NCBI GenBank assembly: GCA_008694505.1
Contig: VZDJ01000100.1
Coordinates: 1,747,300-1,811,299, forward strand
Reading direction: 5' to 3'
Length of the DNA: 64,000 nt
Source of the DNA: Cyanoderma ruficeps
Taxonomy: Eukaryota > Chordata > Aves > Passeriformes > Timaliidae
Within the stretch, counting starts at the first letter, position 1. Each line of letters begins with the position of its first letter. The position numbers were made by a program, and so were the translations under genes. Below the pieces are notes generated by a model, which searched no databases, was not told where the DNA came from, and saw only the letters and a program-made list of their open reading frames with translations. Shown here one piece after another: positions 60,967 to 64,000 of the stretch.

Positions 60967-63884
60967 ACAGTGAAAAAAACCCAGCCCGTAATACAGTAAA
61001 TACTTCATAATTCCCAGGCAAATTTCACAGAGACATTGATCTGTAGGGGAAATCAGTGCAAAAGTGGGGTTTTCTTTTCATCCCTTCCAGAGTTTCAAAC
61101 CTTTGATGCCGCCTGCCAAAGATTCCTTTTGAACAAAGATATTTTACAGTGGTCTCTCAGTCATTCAAGATTTATGGGCAGAAAGTCAAACTTCATAACC
61201 TACATAGTCTTTGAAACTTAATTTGGCAAACAAAGTGCTAACTTGTCCTTCTGCAGCATTATTTAATATTAGATACCTGTGTCTCCTTTCTTGATGCCAA
61301 AAAAAGCATTAGCAAGTTTTAAATGTTGTATTCCTCATTTTTTAACCAACAGAAAAATGTCACAATAATTAATTTGCCTCATCAGATATTTGCTTTCAAA
61401 TAAAATTTCAGTTGCTATAAATGGTGTGGAGCAGGGGATCTGTTGCAGGGTGATAGAGTCCATAAGGACTACTGATTTATTACACTCTTTATGTTAGTCT
61501 GCTATTATTTCTACACACAAATTGGAATTTTGGCTGATTCTCTATTTCTATTAACAGAAAAACTGAGAAACTGAACTAGACCAAGATTAGGAAAAAAAAT
61601 AAAAAAGTAAGGCAGTGACTGACACCTTAACTGAAGAAAGTTTCAGATAGATAGTGAAGGATAAAAATAGCAAGAATAAATGCAATACAGTGCAGACACT
61701 GTCTGTCTATTATAACTTGTAGGAGAACACATATTAAAAGATAGTACATACGATCCCCAATAGAAGTATTTCCATCTAGCACTGGTTAAGCCAATAACTC
61801 TGTGTGATTACTGACACAACTATATCTGCCTGCAGACACTTTCTTTATGCATTTCCTCCATTTGTCTTTTTAGTCACCTCTGGACCATTAGCTCTCTGGG
61901 GTAGAACCTGTTTCTTTCTATTTGTTGTCATTTGGGGACCCTTGGAATGCCCAAAGAAGAAATAAGCAGCAGAAGTAAATAGCATGGTTGGAAAAACATG
62001 TTCCCTCTAAAGGTTTTAATTAAAAGCAATATATACACATTGAAGGGGTTAATTCCTTTATCTCTGTGCAATTTTTCAAAATGTCACTTCGCCGGTTTAA
62101 AAATTTTGCCCTTGTAAGTACACTGCAAAATGACAAAACAAAATGCATTACTACACAAATTGATTGACATTATTTTCTCCTTGAAATTGCTACAAACCAA
62201 TGTACAAATCTTTTCTGAAATGTACTTGAGGAACAAGTTTAATGGGAAGAACTTAGGAAGCAATCCAATTCTTCCACTTAAACTGTATTAATTTAGAGTA
62301 TCAGTGTGCAGGCTAACAATCCAAACAACTTGGCTCACAGTGAGACTTCAGAGCATAAGAATAGCTCTCTCTGTTACTCCCTGTCATCACAAAATCCACT
62401 ATCTAACAATGTGTATGGTGCAAGGAAAGCACCACAGTACTGCAGACACAGCTCTGCCACTCCCCTTTAGAGCCTGAAAAATTTGTCCCATGGATGATTC
62501 TGCACCATCACTCTCAACTTCTCATTCAGACTCAGTGTGAACTGCTCCGTGCAAATCTGTGCAGGGGACAGCTTCCAGGAAAATTAACAATGCCCAGCAA
62601 GCTTACTTTGTGATTTCGTGTACATGCTATTGGGCCAGATCTGCTTTCTTTTACCTGGGGAAAAAAATGAACTGACATAAATTGGTAGGTTTATAAGCAT
62701 ATGAAATTCTCTCTCTTTAAGGGGATTCTTTTGGGGAAGAAAAGAAGGAGAAGGGAGGGAAATGGCATAATTCTCTGTTGCTCTGATGCCATTCAAATTC
62801 ACAAAATGTGTATGCAAAATATCTGCTTTGATATGTCAAAAATTTAAGTGGACTACACATGTATCAGCATCTGTGCCAATAAATTAACACTGAGGAGAAC
62901 TAAATTGCATCCAAAGGCAGCTTTTTTCCCGAGGTAATTATTCAAACATATTGTCACTTTTGCAGTTCTTACAATGGCAGAAAGAGCTATACAGTTTCAG
63001 TGGAATTTCAGAAAAGTGCTGATTCAAGAAGGTCGCACTTATTTTTAGTACAATTTTCACTGTGCTTAGGCCCTTAGGATTGATGCAGATGTTCTCACTT
63101 GCAACTGTGCTGAAACTACTTTTAATCAAAAGTGCTTGTGAACACAGTGTCTGATGAAGACAAGTAGTTAGACAGTGATGCAGAGTGAATACAGGCACTG
63201 TCTCAAAATGAAAGTTTTGCAAACAACAATGAAGAGCTCTCCATCATTCATGCAGAGAGCTGAACTGCAATTTAATCTAAGCCATGCTGAGTTTAGAGAG
63301 AGAACTGGTTCTGAGAACTCCAGTTCTGGTCCACGTTGTTACTCTTGTTGGAGGAAGCTGCTGTGACAAGAAGAGTGAGTCTTGATGGTCTTTCATTATC
63401 AAGCATGCTATTAAAATATAGCCCTTCAAATATTTAAGAGCATGTTTTATAATTTGTGTCTAATCCAGTAATTTATAGCCATCAAATTGGCAGAGTAGAT
63501 TAGATTTCTTCCAAGCTTCTAAAAACCCCACAAATAATCTCCCTTTTGCATTCCTAAACCAAAGAATATATGAATTTTTTTGAACATACATTGGTGCTCT
63601 AATTCTTCTTTCTGAAGCTGATGTTTCAAATACCTATGCAAGACATCTTGTTCTGGCCACTGACATATTGGCTCCTTTTTGTCGTATTATAATTAAGTGT
63701 AAACAAACCACATGATCTCTTAATGGTTATAGAAATCAAAGTTTTGCCTTCTGAGATGGAATAGGTTTCTCTGTTTGTACACTACAGCCCAAAGATGAAT
63801 CACTTCTAAGTAGGATATTTGGATACTAGTACAATATAGTAGCTATTTCTATTATTTTTACTCAGTCAAAGTCTGTGTATACCT

Positions 63885-63921
63885 GTACCTATACATATAC
63901 ATATGTATATACATATACATA
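63885..63921. repeat. ATACAT-rich tract with palindrome
   Basis: Alternating ATACAT and TATGTA units contain the perfect palindrome TATACATATGTATA. Confidence 0.85.
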
Positions 63922-64000
63922 ACCACCCACATATACATGCTTGACATAGGATCATTTACTTTTGTAAAATTCATGCATGAAGGAGTTTCTGAAGCCAAGA

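Larger units (their letters stand above)
60217..64000 (-). other. SEMA6A: 5'-UTR intron of SEMA6A (partial)
   Basis: This region lies upstream of the first coding exon, and its downstream end is the acceptor at 60217-60218. It holds an (ATTC)6 tract at 60861-60884, a perfect 18-bp tandem duplication at 60931-60966 and an AT-rich (ATACAT)-like tract at 63885-63921. No untranslated exon, promoter or CpG island could be recognised. Confidence 0.75.

Noticed and set aside
1..64000. CRISPR array, operon or bacterial defence system
   Set aside because: No regular spacer-repeat array and no prokaryotic gene organisation. The sequence is a vertebrate intron-exon gene.

Overview
The window is vertebrate nuclear DNA, most likely from a bird. 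It carries CR1 LINE pieces with the typical avian 3' end (CATAGAATC-type terminal repeats, LINE reverse-transcriptase code), short GT-AG exons in long AT-rich introns, and no bacterial-style gene packing. An LTR-like block near 57.6-58.1 kb hints at a songbird or other non-galliform bird, but this is only an impression.

Only one protein-coding gene can be supported: SEMA6A (semaphorin 6A), on the minus strand across almost the whole window. Seventeen coding exons between 60178 (start codon) and 20479 join in frame, every intron has GT-AG ends, and they give 631 codons plus one base. Transcription runs from high to low coordinates. The exons encode the signal peptide, the whole Sema beta-propeller, the PSI module and the extracellular stalk. 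The exon for the transmembrane helix and long cytoplasmic tail is not seen, so it should lie beyond base 1. The 5' leader of the first coding exon begins at a splice acceptor (60216), so the promoter and at least one untranslated exon lie beyond base 64000.

Layout: 60217-64000 is a 5'-UTR intron. 31464-60216 holds fifteen exons (leader/signal peptide, the Sema domain, and the PSI core) in introns of 88 nt to 5.1 kb. 20479-29495 holds three stalk exons, including a 21-nt microexon. 1-20478 is the 3'-most intron, with a 2.1 kb broken CR1 element. Other repeats are two CR1 tails at 36.3 and 39.3 kb, a small CR1 piece at 44.5 kb, tRNA-derived SINE relics near 17.3 and 20.8 kb, and an LTR-like block near 57.6 kb.

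No undescribed multi-gene system was found. The items most worth a second look are a perfect 17-bp inverted repeat at 447-491, a long imperfect hairpin at 23967-24038, an 82-bp sequence present twice 4.65 kb apart (55208 and 59861), a G-quadruplex-prone tract on the sense strand at 52366-52431, frame-neutral stalk exons including the microexon, and an odd residue (Phe91) in the Sema domain. Comparisons with human SEMA6A are from memory, and no search was run.
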